Positions 17,287 through 25,201 of a stretch of 64,000 bases of DNA are shown piece after piece (the first letter of the stretch is position 1; every line of letters starts with the position of its first letter). The stretch spans positions 2,711,195 through 2,775,194 of the forward strand of contig NZ_JWJG01000028.1 in the NCBI RefSeq assembly GCF_000818395.1. Direction: 5' to 3'. Under the pieces are notes generated by a model that saw only the letters and a list, made by a program, of their open reading frames with translations, did no database searches and was not told where the DNA came from. The stretch comes from Noviherbaspirillum autotrophicum. GTDB taxonomy: Bacteria > Pseudomonadota > Gammaproteobacteria > Burkholderiales > Burkholderiaceae_D. Both the position numbers and the translations under genes were made by a program.

Positions 17287-19027
17287 TCCCGGGAAGTGTT
17301 GTCAGAATGGCATTTCCCGAGGGGCGTAGTCCGCAGATGTATTGCGGTGCAATCACGATGCCGGACATATTGGTCCCTCCGATTGCATGGCAAATAATCT
17401 TATTATTCCCCGGGGAATAAGGTGCCAGCATCGTCAAGTCGGACAATGCCCGGATGGCCGTAGCGGTGTCGAGTTGTCGGCGTTCCAGTTCGGCCAACGG
17501 GATGAACAGGCCCGTCGGGATGCTGCAGCATGCCGGCGCGCCGGGACCGTTGAGGGTTGCCACAATGTCTGTTAGCGCTGTGCGGAGTGATGGGTTCAGT
17601 CGCAACGGCCCTTGGAAACGGAAGGCAGGAGCAGCAGCGCTGCTCGCATGCGATCGCTCGGGGTTTTCAGGTGATGCAGTATCGGCTTCCGTAGGCGCAG
17701 TCGCGGGTGCCAGTGGTGGCTGGGGCCGGAGCACGTGCCCAGTCTGCTCCGCGGTAGGTGGATGGGCGCGTTGCCCATCCTCGCGGCCACGCCCGGTGGC
17801 GGCTGCGGACATGGCTGTCTTCGGGGCCGCCAGGGGGAAGGGCAATGGGACTGAGGCGCCGGCCAGGGGGGCCAACAGGGATGCGGATGACGTGAATCTG
17901 ATGGCGTCGATGGGAGAGTTCGTCTCCGGTGGATAAATCGGCCACACCAGTTGCCCGGGCTCGCGTGCGGTAATCACGCCGGCGTCGCGTAGGATGTCGA
18001 GCATACTGGCCGCAGATTTCGGCATGCCGGGCAATCGATCGGCGTCGAGCAGGCTGATCACGTCCGCGGCCGCATGAGGCCAGACCAGATACAAGCCGTC
18101 CTGGCCATGCCAGACCCGCGATTTTTCGGTATTCGGTGTCCATGCGCGGTGACTGATGACCAGGCGATGCATCGCCTCGAGGATGAAACGGGCCAGGTGC
18201 GCTCCGGTTTGCCGCTTGCCGTCCCGGTCCGCATTGGCTTGCAAGTCACGCTCGATCACCAGGGCCGCAGCGTGCCGGACAAGCTGATCGAGCATGTTGT
18301 GTTCAGGGTAAATCGGCATGCCGCCGATGGAGGCGATCATGTGCGGGACCACGACTGTATTGCCTTGTGACAGGTGATGCAGTGTGTCGGTCGAGACGAT
18401 ATGGGGCAAGGCCAACACACCGAGCGTGCGCAGTTCCTGGGCATCCGGGAGCCAGCGCACGAAAAATCGCTCGCTGTGTTGCGCCCGCATCCAATCGGTC
18501 AAGGGGGCGAGATAGGCGGGCCATTCGTTGCCGCTGGCGTCGCATACGCGCAGGTGGCTCAGGGTGCGGTGCAATTCACTGCATAGGCCGGCAATGAACG
18601 TCGCCTGGCGCCAGCGTGGTTCGAGCTGGCGGCGGACCGTGATCGTGGCGCGCCCGGAAAATATCTGGCCATCAGTCGCTTGCAGTGCGTAAAACGCGAC
18701 CTCCAGGCCAAGACGAAATAAGCCGCCTGCCCCGTGGAAGTAGTTGTCCGGCGTGGCTGGCAAGAGGTTGACGTAGCTGGCGTAGCGCCGCATGACCGTC
18801 ATCAGATCGTCGGAAAACGTCTCGTCGTCGACGCCGTACGCCAGCTTAATGCGCCGGACCAGGCCGTTATGTGCCGCCAGCATATCGTCGACCGAATGCA
18901 GTGGGAAACCTGCAGCGGTCGGCGGAGTGGGGAATGGCCGGGGCGTCGCTGGCTGCGGCGCGCTGCCGGCGACGCCGGCATCCGAGCGGGGGCGGCGCCA
19001 GCCAGAAAAGAGCGAACCAAAGACCAT
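17261..19027 (-). CDS. traI: MOBH-type relaxase TraI (TraI_2 domain)
   Basis: 588 residues from the ATG at 19027. The N-terminal TraI_2 region has LLPATPDNYFHGAGGLF (about 90-105) and a later helix GLCSELHRTLSHL, where MOBH relaxases normally carry His/Asp metal ligands. Here the His expected after GGLFR reads Leu, and the HD pair reads SE. The middle (390-470) is a Pro/Ala/Glu-rich linker and the C-terminal about 100 residues form a DUF1528-like domain (PTGLFIPLAELERR). It nicks and unwinds DNA for transfer if active. No strong ribosome site was seen; a TTG at 19069 is an alternative start. Confidence 0.85.
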   Translation of the reverse strand: MVFGSLFSGWRRPRSDAGVAGSAPQPATPRPFPTPPTAAGFPLHSVDDMLAAHNGLVRRIKLAYGVDDETFSDDLMTVMRRYASYVNLLPATPDNYFHGAGGLFRLGLEVAFYALQATDGQIFSGRATITVRRQLEPRWRQATFIAGLCSELHRTLSHLRVCDASGNEWPAYLAPLTDWMRAQHSERFFVRWLPDAQELRTLGVLALPHIVSTDTLHHLSQGNTVVVPHMIASIGGMPIYPEHNMLDQLVRHAAALVIERDLQANADRDGKRQTGAHLARFILEAMHRLVISHRAWTPNTEKSRVWHGQDGLYLVWPHAAADVISLLDADRLPGMPKSAASMLDILRDAGVITAREPGQLVWPIYPPETNSPIDAIRFTSSASLLAPLAGASVPLPFPLAAPKTAMSAAATGRGREDGQRAHPPTAEQTGHVLRPQPPLAPATAPTEADTASPENPERSHASSAAAPAFRFQGPLRLNPSLRTALTDIVATLNGPGAPACCSIPTGLFIPLAELERRQLDTATAIRALSDLTMLAPYSPGNNKIICHAIGGTNMSGIVIAPQYICGLRPSGNAILTTLPGNDDARAPL

Positions 19028-19262
19028 GAGGCATCCAGTGCATGGAGATGGCTTCAGTCTGCACGGCAAGGATGGTGCGCCGCCAGCTAGATCTGGATGG
19101 TTGGGAGGGGGCTTTCGGTGTTAGCTGTGCTGCATGGGGGAATTGTGGAGGGAGTGAGCGGACATGCGCGAGCACTACGCCGCCGGATACTAACGCTTGT
19201 GGCGCCTCGATGCCGCATGGGCGACCATGCGGCGCGGGTGTCTCATGGCGGTCCCTTTGGGT

Positions 19263-19895
19263 TCACCGCGCGTCGGCATCGGCTGTACCGTTCGCAATGA
19301 ACACTGCTAATAGACCGAAGTCGGACTGCAAAAGCGGGGGCGTGGAGCAGGGCGCAAACGAGGTTTGCACGCGCTTGTCACAGGAGTAGCGTTTCACGAG
19401 CTTGCAGAACGGGCAGGCGTGTTCGCAGCGTGCGCGCTCGCCGAGCGCGGCCAGGAAATGCGAATGACAGGATGGGCAGACGTTCAGGGAAAACTGCACG
19501 GTGCGTTGCGCCCACATGCCTTTCAAGTGGCAGACCAGGTCGAATGCACGGTCGAAGCTGATGCGCGCCGGCTGTGCGCATTGGCCGCGGTAAGTCTTGT
19601 AGGCACCAACGAGCGCATCGGCCGGTCCCACGCCCAGTGCCGACATCCGCTCGAAAATCGCGCAGAACACCGATGCCTCTACTTTTTCGATGAGGTTGGC
19701 CTGGTGGTACCACTCGGGAGACGCCGGTGGCCGGCCGCGCGGCGCCGAATGTGCATCGACGAAGAACAGGCGCACCAGATCCTGGTGCCCTAAGCCGGTA
19801 AGGTAGCTGATGGTCTTGATGCGCGCGCCCAATTCGGCACACGTCTTGGCGAGCGACAGCGACTTGATGTGCCGTTCGGCATACGAGGTTTCCAT
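19263..19895 (-). CDS. FlhC-like transcriptional activator (SetC/AcaC type)
   Basis: 210 residues. It matches FlhC: the helical N-terminus (ERHIKSLSLAKTCAELGARIKTI), the LTGLGHQDLVRLF turn, and a C-terminal zinc site made of CPSCHS and CEHACPFC (four Cys). FlhC-type subunits bind promoter DNA as a complex with FlhD. In SXT and IncA/C elements the homologues SetCD and AcaCD are the master activators of transfer genes, and the position inside this element suggests the same job here. The last 45 residues, after RYSCDKR, have no FlhC counterpart I can name. Confidence 0.87.
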   Translation of the reverse strand: METSYAERHIKSLSLAKTCAELGARIKTISYLTGLGHQDLVRLFFVDAHSAPRGRPPASPEWYHQANLIEKVEASVFCAIFERMSALGVGPADALVGAYKTYRGQCAQPARISFDRAFDLVCHLKGMWAQRTVQFSLNVCPSCHSHFLAALGERARCEHACPFCKLVKRYSCDKRVQTSFAPCSTPPLLQSDFGLLAVFIANGTADADAR

Positions 19896-19904
19896 GATGG
19901 TTCT

Positions 19905-20243
19905 TTACCTCACGATCGGGACTGCGCGCCGCTCGGCGGGAGGCGCGAGCGGGCCTTGCGGTTCCGGCACATGCACCGTCGACAACGGTCGCAGTAAGCC
20001 GGGCGGTGCTTCGAGCATCTGCAGCAAGTCCTGGCGTAGCGTGAATACGCTTTCGTGGGCCAGGTTGGCGACGAATGCCTGGATTTTTTCCGGGGGGATG
20101 TCGGTGAGCTTGGTGGCCACTTCCGCACAGAGCTTGAACTTGTAGCAGGCGGCAACCGGATCGCGCCGAATGCTCGCTTGGATCGCAAGCAAAAAGCTCA
20201 GGTTGAGCAACTGGACATCGGAAAACTGCACGGCATTGGTCAT
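19905..20243 (-). CDS. FlhD-like transcriptional activator (SetD/AcaD type)
   Basis: 112 residues from the ATG at 20243, which has an AGGAGAT ribosome site. It shows the FlhD pattern: DVQLLNLSFLLAIQASIRRD, a Cys/Lys helix, then PPEKIQAFVANLAHESVFTLR. It is the partner of the FlhC-like protein, which follows after nine bases in the same order as chromosomal flhDC. The C-terminal 30 residues are a Pro-rich tail. Its promoter region carries a perfect FNR-type site and several dyads. Confidence 0.84.
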   Translation of the reverse strand: MTNAVQFSDVQLLNLSFLLAIQASIRRDPVAACYKFKLCAEVATKLTDIPPEKIQAFVANLAHESVFTLRQDLLQMLEAPPGLLRPLSTVHVPEPQGPLAPPAERRAVPIVR

Positions 20244-20385
20244 AGTGGGATCTCCTGGTAAGCCTCGGGTGTGATGCAGGGTGTTCCTTACGGCCAATGA
20301 CCTCATCAGGTTATTTGTTTCAAGAAACACTGCGGCCGTAAGGATACGCAAGTCGTGAATGATGCATGTTTGATAACCATCAAAC
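20244..20385 (-). promoter_or_regulatory. Promoter region of the flhDC-like operon with FNR box and dyads
   Basis: TTGAT-N4-ATCAA at 20370-20383 is a perfect FNR/ANR consensus. On the minus strand a TATCCT -10 candidate lies at 20346-20341, which would centre the FNR site about 42 bases before the start point, the class II activator position. Further down lie an inverted repeat CCTTACGGCC (20286-20295) / GGCCGTAAGG (20334-20343), a TGTTTC-AA-GAAACA dyad (20316-20329) and a CCT-N4-AGG dyad (20301-20310). These could be repressor operators. Confidence 0.55.
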
Positions 20386-20489
20386 GCGTATCAAAATGTT
20401 GCTATTATTGCCATATTCATGGGAGCGAAGGCGGCGCGTTTTGGGTGGCAAGCCCACGCTGCGGTGCCGGCATCGGTTCGGGCGTAGGA

Positions 20490-20524
20490 CGAAAACGTGC
20501 CGGCATCCTGACCGGCACGTTTGC
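20490..20524 (-). terminator. Intrinsic terminator after the DUF932 gene
   Basis: AAACGTGCCGG (20493-20503) and CCGGCACGTTT (20512-20522) form an 11-bp stem with an eight-base loop; on the minus strand the stem ends in a T-run. It lies 28 bases after the DUF932 stop and separates that gene from the flhDC-like promoter. Confidence 0.75.
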
Positions 20525-20550
20525 CTACGGCCGCCCGTTGGGGCAGCGCT

Positions 20551-21618
20551 TTATCGCGCGTCGACGATGTCCTGCCAGGCGCGCAGCGACAGTTCGCTCA
20601 ACTTGCCGCCGAGCGCCTCGAACTCGGTGGCGCGGTCATAGTCGACCACTTCCTGCGCGTACCCGGTCACCGCATTGACCAGTCCATAGGCGGACAAGTC
20701 GCCTTGGGCGATCAGGTGGCGCAGTACGCCGTTGCGCTCGCCGTCATTGAGCGCATAGCGATTGGCCAGTACTTCCACGGAGCGCACCGGGTCCCCGCGC
20801 AACGGAATGCCCAGGGTTTGCTGCAAGCGCTGCGCGATGACGCGGAAGGTCGCCTCAGACACGGCTGCTTCCACCACGTCGCGCGTCTTCAGAAAAAATG
20901 CTTCGTCGTCTGCGCGCAGCGTGTCCTCCTTGAACACGGTCACCGATTCGTCCGGCGATGACTGTGTACGGCCGACATGAGTCTTGCGCAAACCGTGGTC
21001 GGGCGCGATCAGGCCGTTCTTGCATACCAGCCGATACAGCAGCGGCTGCACCGACAACGAGCCATAGCCGACTTCGGAGTTGATGACGACGACGCCGGCC
21101 TGCACGATATCGCCGGGTGCGATTTCGTAGCGCTGACTGGGCGTGACCACCTTCAAATACATGCGGGTGTCGGTCAGTTCGACCGATTCGACCCGCGCCT
21201 GCGGCAAGCGCAGCAGGATCGGCAGCACGCTTTCGGCCAGGTCGACATTGTCCAGCCGCCGGTAGCGATCCGACAGCACGGCGCGCACTTGGCCGTCGAG
21301 CGTGCGGATCAGGCGCCGGTCGGCACCGTCGCTCTGCAGCCAGGTGTTGATGTTACGGTCCAGCAGTGCCGGCTGCTCGGTTCGCATGCGCTCGAAATAG
21401 GCGTATGGTATCTTGAGTTTGTCGGCCAGCTGCCGGCGCGCCAGTTCCGTCACCGCGTAGTCGCGTGGGCCATCCGCTTCCGTGATGTGCAGCGTGCATA
21501 CGCCGCCATCATCGGTCTGGTGCCGCATCAGAGAGGCGGGCACGATCATGTCTTTCTTGGCAATGAGCTGGCGCTGCAGTTCGGTAGCCAGCTCAACCAG
21601 GGAACGTCCTGTTTTCAT
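20551..21618 (-). CDS. DUF932 (phage/plasmid-like) protein
   Basis: 355 residues from the ATG at 21618 (GGAGAC ribosome site). It contains DUF932 hallmarks: RALLSDRYRRLDN-like core (RAVLSDRYRRLDN), VINSEVGYGSLSVQP, and a RLVCKNGL block. Proteins of this family are common on plasmids and ICEs, often near anti-restriction and DNA-metabolism genes; the biochemical role is unknown. It is followed by a good terminator and so seems to be a separate transcription unit from the flhDC-like genes. Confidence 0.88.
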   Translation of the reverse strand: MKTGRSLVELATELQRQLIAKKDMIVPASLMRHQTDDGGVCTLHITEADGPRDYAVTELARRQLADKLKIPYAYFERMRTEQPALLDRNINTWLQSDGADRRLIRTLDGQVRAVLSDRYRRLDNVDLAESVLPILLRLPQARVESVELTDTRMYLKVVTPSQRYEIAPGDIVQAGVVVINSEVGYGSLSVQPLLYRLVCKNGLIAPDHGLRKTHVGRTQSSPDESVTVFKEDTLRADDEAFFLKTRDVVEAAVSEATFRVIAQRLQQTLGIPLRGDPVRSVEVLANRYALNDGERNGVLRHLIAQGDLSAYGLVNAVTGYAQEVVDYDRATEFEALGGKLSELSLRAWQDIVDAR

Positions 21619-21797
21619 AGCAGTCTCCAATCGATGAAGCGAGGACGACCATCCCGCAGCGGGAATGCGTATCCCCGCTGGGTGAAAAAAGCGACCGCAA
21701 GGTCGCGTTCAGGCGTGGCATGCACCACGCGTGCTACCTGCGCCACCGTACTGGCAAGCATGCCCAATCCGGCGGCTGCAGTCGGCCAGCGCAGCCT

Positions 21798-22811
21798 TTA
21801 CTGCTGCGCGCAGTGTGCGCGGGCAAGGCGCGTGAACCAGACATCGGCCCAGTCGTCGCCCGCGCGTAGCGGGATATAGACGCCAACCTGGCGTGCTCCC
21901 GTCTGCTTTTCTTCTTTCTTCAGGCGGCGCGCGAGGATGAATGCCGAGGCCTGTCCGTCGTATTGCGCATCGGCGTCGTTATCTGCATAAATGCCGATGC
22001 GGCGCACCGTCGGCGGTATCCACAAGTTCTCCAGGTTGCCTGCGCTAATTGCTGCCCACACAGGCTTGCCGGTACGACAGTGCACCGCCAGCGCCGTTTC
22101 GATCCCTTCGGTCACCGCCAACTCGTCGGTGGCGTCGCACAACCGCACCGCGGCCCCCTGAATGCCGCCGCTGAGGATTTTTTTGGACTGGCGGCCGCAC
22201 GCCTTGTCGCCGTCATGCAGGTAGGTCCGGTGCAGTGCCACGGCACGTCCCTGGGCATCCTGGATGCAGGCGAGCATCGCCGGGTAGTCGCACACCTTCT
22301 TCGACTTGCCCGATACCGGGTCCTTTTCGTAGTAGCCCAGGCTCGGGTGGTAGCGCAACGTGGTCGGATACTCGGGCAGACGCAGGCCGCGCTTGCCCAG
22401 GTAGCGGTCGACTTCATCACCGGTGCGCACCGGGTGCGCTTCGTCCCAGAGGCATTGCACGAGCTTATTCAGCCTGGCTGCCGAGGCATTTCTCCGCAAG
22501 GGTGGCGGTGCGGCGATCTCGGTGCCGACGCATGCCTCAACGCGCCGCAGCGTGGTCGCGAAGTCCCACCCCAGGCAGGCTTGCAAGAGCTTCAAGCCCC
22601 CTCCCGGCCCGCAATGACGGCAGTGGTAATTGCCTTCGCCGTATTTGTCGGTGTATTGGAAGCGGTCCGTGCCGCCGCAACGCGGACAGGGCTGGTTGCG
22701 CCGGTTCAAGATCGCTTCATCGACACCAAGCATGCGCAGTAGGTCGGTCCAGCGCCCATGTGCGCGGCGCTTTACGTGATCGACACGCACATCGACGTCG
22801 TCTTGTCTCAT
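21798..22811 (-). CDS. Toprim/zinc-finger primase-like protein
   Basis: 337 residues from the ATG at 22811 (GGAGGCGG ribosome site). The N-terminal zinc ribbon is CPRCGG...CRHCG (about 43-67), typical of P4-like primases. A C-terminal Toprim domain has VTEGIETAL with the catalytic Glu (about 235) and ADNDAD with the metal-binding acidic residues (about 280). There is no helicase domain, so it is a primase of the short type. It may prime the transferred strand in recipients. Its orientation is divergent from the DUF1845 gene. Confidence 0.87.
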   Translation of the reverse strand: MRQDDVDVRVDHVKRRAHGRWTDLLRMLGVDEAILNRRNQPCPRCGGTDRFQYTDKYGEGNYHCRHCGPGGGLKLLQACLGWDFATTLRRVEACVGTEIAAPPPLRRNASAARLNKLVQCLWDEAHPVRTGDEVDRYLGKRGLRLPEYPTTLRYHPSLGYYEKDPVSGKSKKVCDYPAMLACIQDAQGRAVALHRTYLHDGDKACGRQSKKILSGGIQGAAVRLCDATDELAVTEGIETALAVHCRTGKPVWAAISAGNLENLWIPPTVRRIGIYADNDADAQYDGQASAFILARRLKKEEKQTGARQVGVYIPLRAGDDWADVWFTRLARAHCAQQ

Positions 22812-23417
22812 ACCGCCTCCCATGCCTGCGGCGTTTGCCCGATAGATGCGGGTGAATGGTCGTCCGCGCGCCTGCGGGTGATACCGGTGCCCAAACGCAC
22901 CGTCACTAACGCGCCTGCAGCCATCGCATACGATGCTGCTAATGAACAACAGGATGTCGACATCATTGCCTCCAAAAAAAAAGCGGGGGCAACGGATGTC
23001 CGCTAGGGACGCGATGTCCCACGCGGGTGGTCAATGGCCGGGTAATACCGGCACTCAATGGACTGGCTTATGATGCGCCGCGGCATGAACCGCGCCGACG
23101 GGATGCCAGCTACCGTCGAAGAATCCTTTGGGGGCGAACGACAGGCAGTCAATCGCCTCGAAAGGGCTTTCGACAGCGGCGCGGCAGGTGCGCCGCAATA
23201 TCGATGGGGCTGGCCAGAGACGTGCAGGGCTAGCTGCTGCTGATGGTGCACTGTAGTCATCGCCAGCGGCGCCTGTCAATGGACGCACCAGCGAAAAGCC
23301 CCGGCCAGTCTGGCGCTGGTCCCGATAGCCCCGGCAAGAACCCGTCATTTAGGGTGGTGTGGGCAGTGGGGAAGGGCGATCATCAGCGTACCGGCCGTCA
23401 GCCGTGGAGGGAGGACA
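22812..23417. other. Intergenic stretch between primase and DUF1845 genes
   Basis: About 600 bases with no gene I can support. A minus frame at 23055-23300 contains a reasonable stretch (SPFEAIDCLSFAPKGFFDGSW) but lacks a ribosome site and a known family. An A-rich tract lies at 22974-22984. Confidence 0.35.
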
Positions 23418-24107
23418 GTGGCGAACGACGCAATGATCAAGTGGGACCAGAGCGGCATCAATGCCAGAATCCTGGCGAAGGAGGTGAAGGCGGATTTCCG
23501 GCGGGTGGAGGCGGCCAGCCGGAAAATCCCGACCGCCTTCTATAGTCCGGAGGCCAAGCGATTGTTCGTGCGCTGCTTTAACAGCCTGCAACTGAACGCG
23601 CATTTCATCTCGGTCATCGCACGCACGCGGCTGCCGCACGCCGCTGTCGAAACAGTCGAAGCGCAGCTGCAGCAGCACCTCGACAGACTGGCGGCCGAGC
23701 TGGACAAGGCAATTCAGGGTGCGGAGGCACTATGCATTGCCCATGGCATCACCAGCCTGGCCAGCTATGACACTGCACCGCTGGCCATCGAGGTCAAGGT
23801 CATCTCGACGTTCGGGCGCCGCTACCTGGAATTGCTGACCCGGGTCGACCAACTGATGCCGATGCTGGAGACGCTGGCGATTGACGGCGTGATCGGCTTG
23901 CGCGAACTGGACCGGCGCAAGGCACAGTTCAAGCGGGCCGTGCGCCAGGCCGCCGGCATGGCGCGCAATGTGAAGGGCGGACTGCAGCGCAGAATGAATG
24001 CCCAGGCCAATCAACAAGCAGGGAAGCGGGCCGAACCAAACGCCGTGCAGGCACCCGCGGAAAGCGCCCTGGAACCGGAGGGCCAACAAGAAAACCTTGC
24101 CCCTTGA
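23418..24107 (+). CDS. DUF1845/AcaB-like regulator of the conjugative element
   Basis: 229 residues starting at a GTG with a GGAGGGAGGA ribosome site. It is highly helical, with YSPEAKRLFVRCFNSLQLNAHFI and LDRRKAQFKRAVRQ blocks of the DUF1845 family, whose IncA/C member AcaB is an activator of acaCD. In this window it is the only intact element gene on the + strand apart from a small one at 24908. If it acts like AcaB it would stimulate the flhDC-like operon about 3 kb away. Function is inferred from family. Confidence 0.75.
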   Translation: MANDAMIKWDQSGINARILAKEVKADFRRVEAASRKIPTAFYSPEAKRLFVRCFNSLQLNAHFISVIARTRLPHAAVETVEAQLQQHLDRLAAELDKAIQGAEALCIAHGITSLASYDTAPLAIEVKVISTFGRRYLELLTRVDQLMPMLETLAIDGVIGLRELDRRKAQFKRAVRQAAGMARNVKGGLQRRMNAQANQQAGKRAEPNAVQAPAESALEPEGQQENLAP

Positions 24108-24907
24108 ACGGCACCGTCGGCAGTAGTAAAAGAACGCTGCAGTCGCAAGCCGGCGCATGATGTCGCCGTCGGGCGCGTCATGCCCGTTGTTCATGCCATA
24201 TATGTGCGGCAGCCAGACCCGGGCCGCTCGCAAAAGGCCAAGTTCGAGCTCGCCACTGATGGCGCCACCTTGACGTTGATAGAGAGCATAGGGCATCCCC
24301 GGTGGCATGCAGGCGGGCCTGAGGACGATGGCGAACGGCCATCCATTTCCTGAGCCGGCTCGGCGGTGGCGGTTCGAACCGTCATGTCCTGACAGGGGGC
24401 GAACATACCTACCGCCAACGATTGGGCGCAGCAGCAATGGGACAATGCCGAACTGGGTGACAAGCGCCGCCCCCGACGGGCCGTGGACAGGCAACTGCTG
24501 TAGTTCTTATGCCACCTGCGCCAGGTTGATCCGGCCAGCATGACGGTGTATCAGCTCTGGCGCGCATGGCATGATGCGTCTCCGCGCGTCGAAGGTTACC
24601 TGCTAACCCAAGGATGTGAGGAATGACACGTCCTGAAGGACGAGGCGTGCTGCGCACGGGGTTAATGCCTGCGCCACCTGTGCTGTGCGCCAGACTGTGC
24701 AGTGGATGCTATCTGCACATCCACGATGCAATTTTCCCAATCGGGAATGGTCGGGGACTTTCCGGTCGTGCTGGCGTTTCTGTTTTCAAAAGCCATTGGT
24801 TAAGACGATGACCTTAGCCAGTTCGAGTTCTAATTTGATTTATGTCCGTCTTCAGAGTGAATTTGTTTCTGTTAAGATGCATTTTAGGACAAGCAAAGGG
24901 AGCACGG
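24108..24907. other. Decayed stretch with a Tn5-like transposase scrap
   Basis: No intact gene. Between about 24409 and 24490 the + strand reads NDWAQQQWDNAELGDKRR, the typical start of Tn5/IS4-type transposase DNA-binding domains; a TAG interrupts soon after. A later short frame (24541-24627) reads MTVYQLWRAWHDASPRVEG. The rest, including the long minus frame 23730-24494, mostly lies antisense to the DUF1845 gene and is not supported. Confidence 0.4.
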
Positions 24908-25093
24908 ATGTCAAAGAAAACTCGGAAGTCAACCGCGGTGGAACCCGATGGATTCATCAACGTTCCAGTGACTCAGGCCACGCGCGCCGGCCTGCATGAG
25001 TTGAAGGAAGCGATGGGCGCAGCCAGCCAGGCCGAGGTTATCGAGCGCGCCGTCCAAATTCTGTTGGCCATTCAAAAAGCTGCGCGTGCCTAG
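24908..25093 (+). CDS. Small ribbon-helix-helix-like protein
   Basis: 61 residues from the ATG at 24908 with an AAAGGGAG ribosome site. After a basic N-terminus comes INVPVTQATRAGLHELKEA, then SQAEVIERAVQILLAI, a beta-strand plus two-helix layout typical of ribbon-helix-helix DNA-binding proteins. It could be a plasmid/ICE-type regulator or an antitoxin without a visible toxin. Base composition just upstream is AT-richer than its neighbours. Confidence 0.6.
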   Translation: MSKKTRKSTAVEPDGFINVPVTQATRAGLHELKEAMGAASQAEVIERAVQILLAIQKAARA

Positions 25094-25201
25094 TGAGAGG
25101 GGCGCTTCGGAGGACAAACCGCGCCGTCATTCTGAACGACCCGAGGGAAAAATGCGCCATGCTCTGACTTGGCCTGTGCGCAAGGGGAGCGGTACGCGGT
25201 A

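Noticed and set aside
20977-21879. 300-residue open frame on the + strand
   Set aside because: Antisense to the DUF932 gene; GC-rich third positions produce long false frames here.
23730-24494. 254-residue open frame on the minus strand
   Set aside because: More than half is antisense to the DUF1845 gene, and the remaining part has no family or ribosome site.
24731-24747. CCCAAT-containing dyad similar to the one at 13047-13060
   Set aside because: It lies about 130 bases before the -10-like sequence of the 24908 gene and the match is short; not enough for a shared operator.
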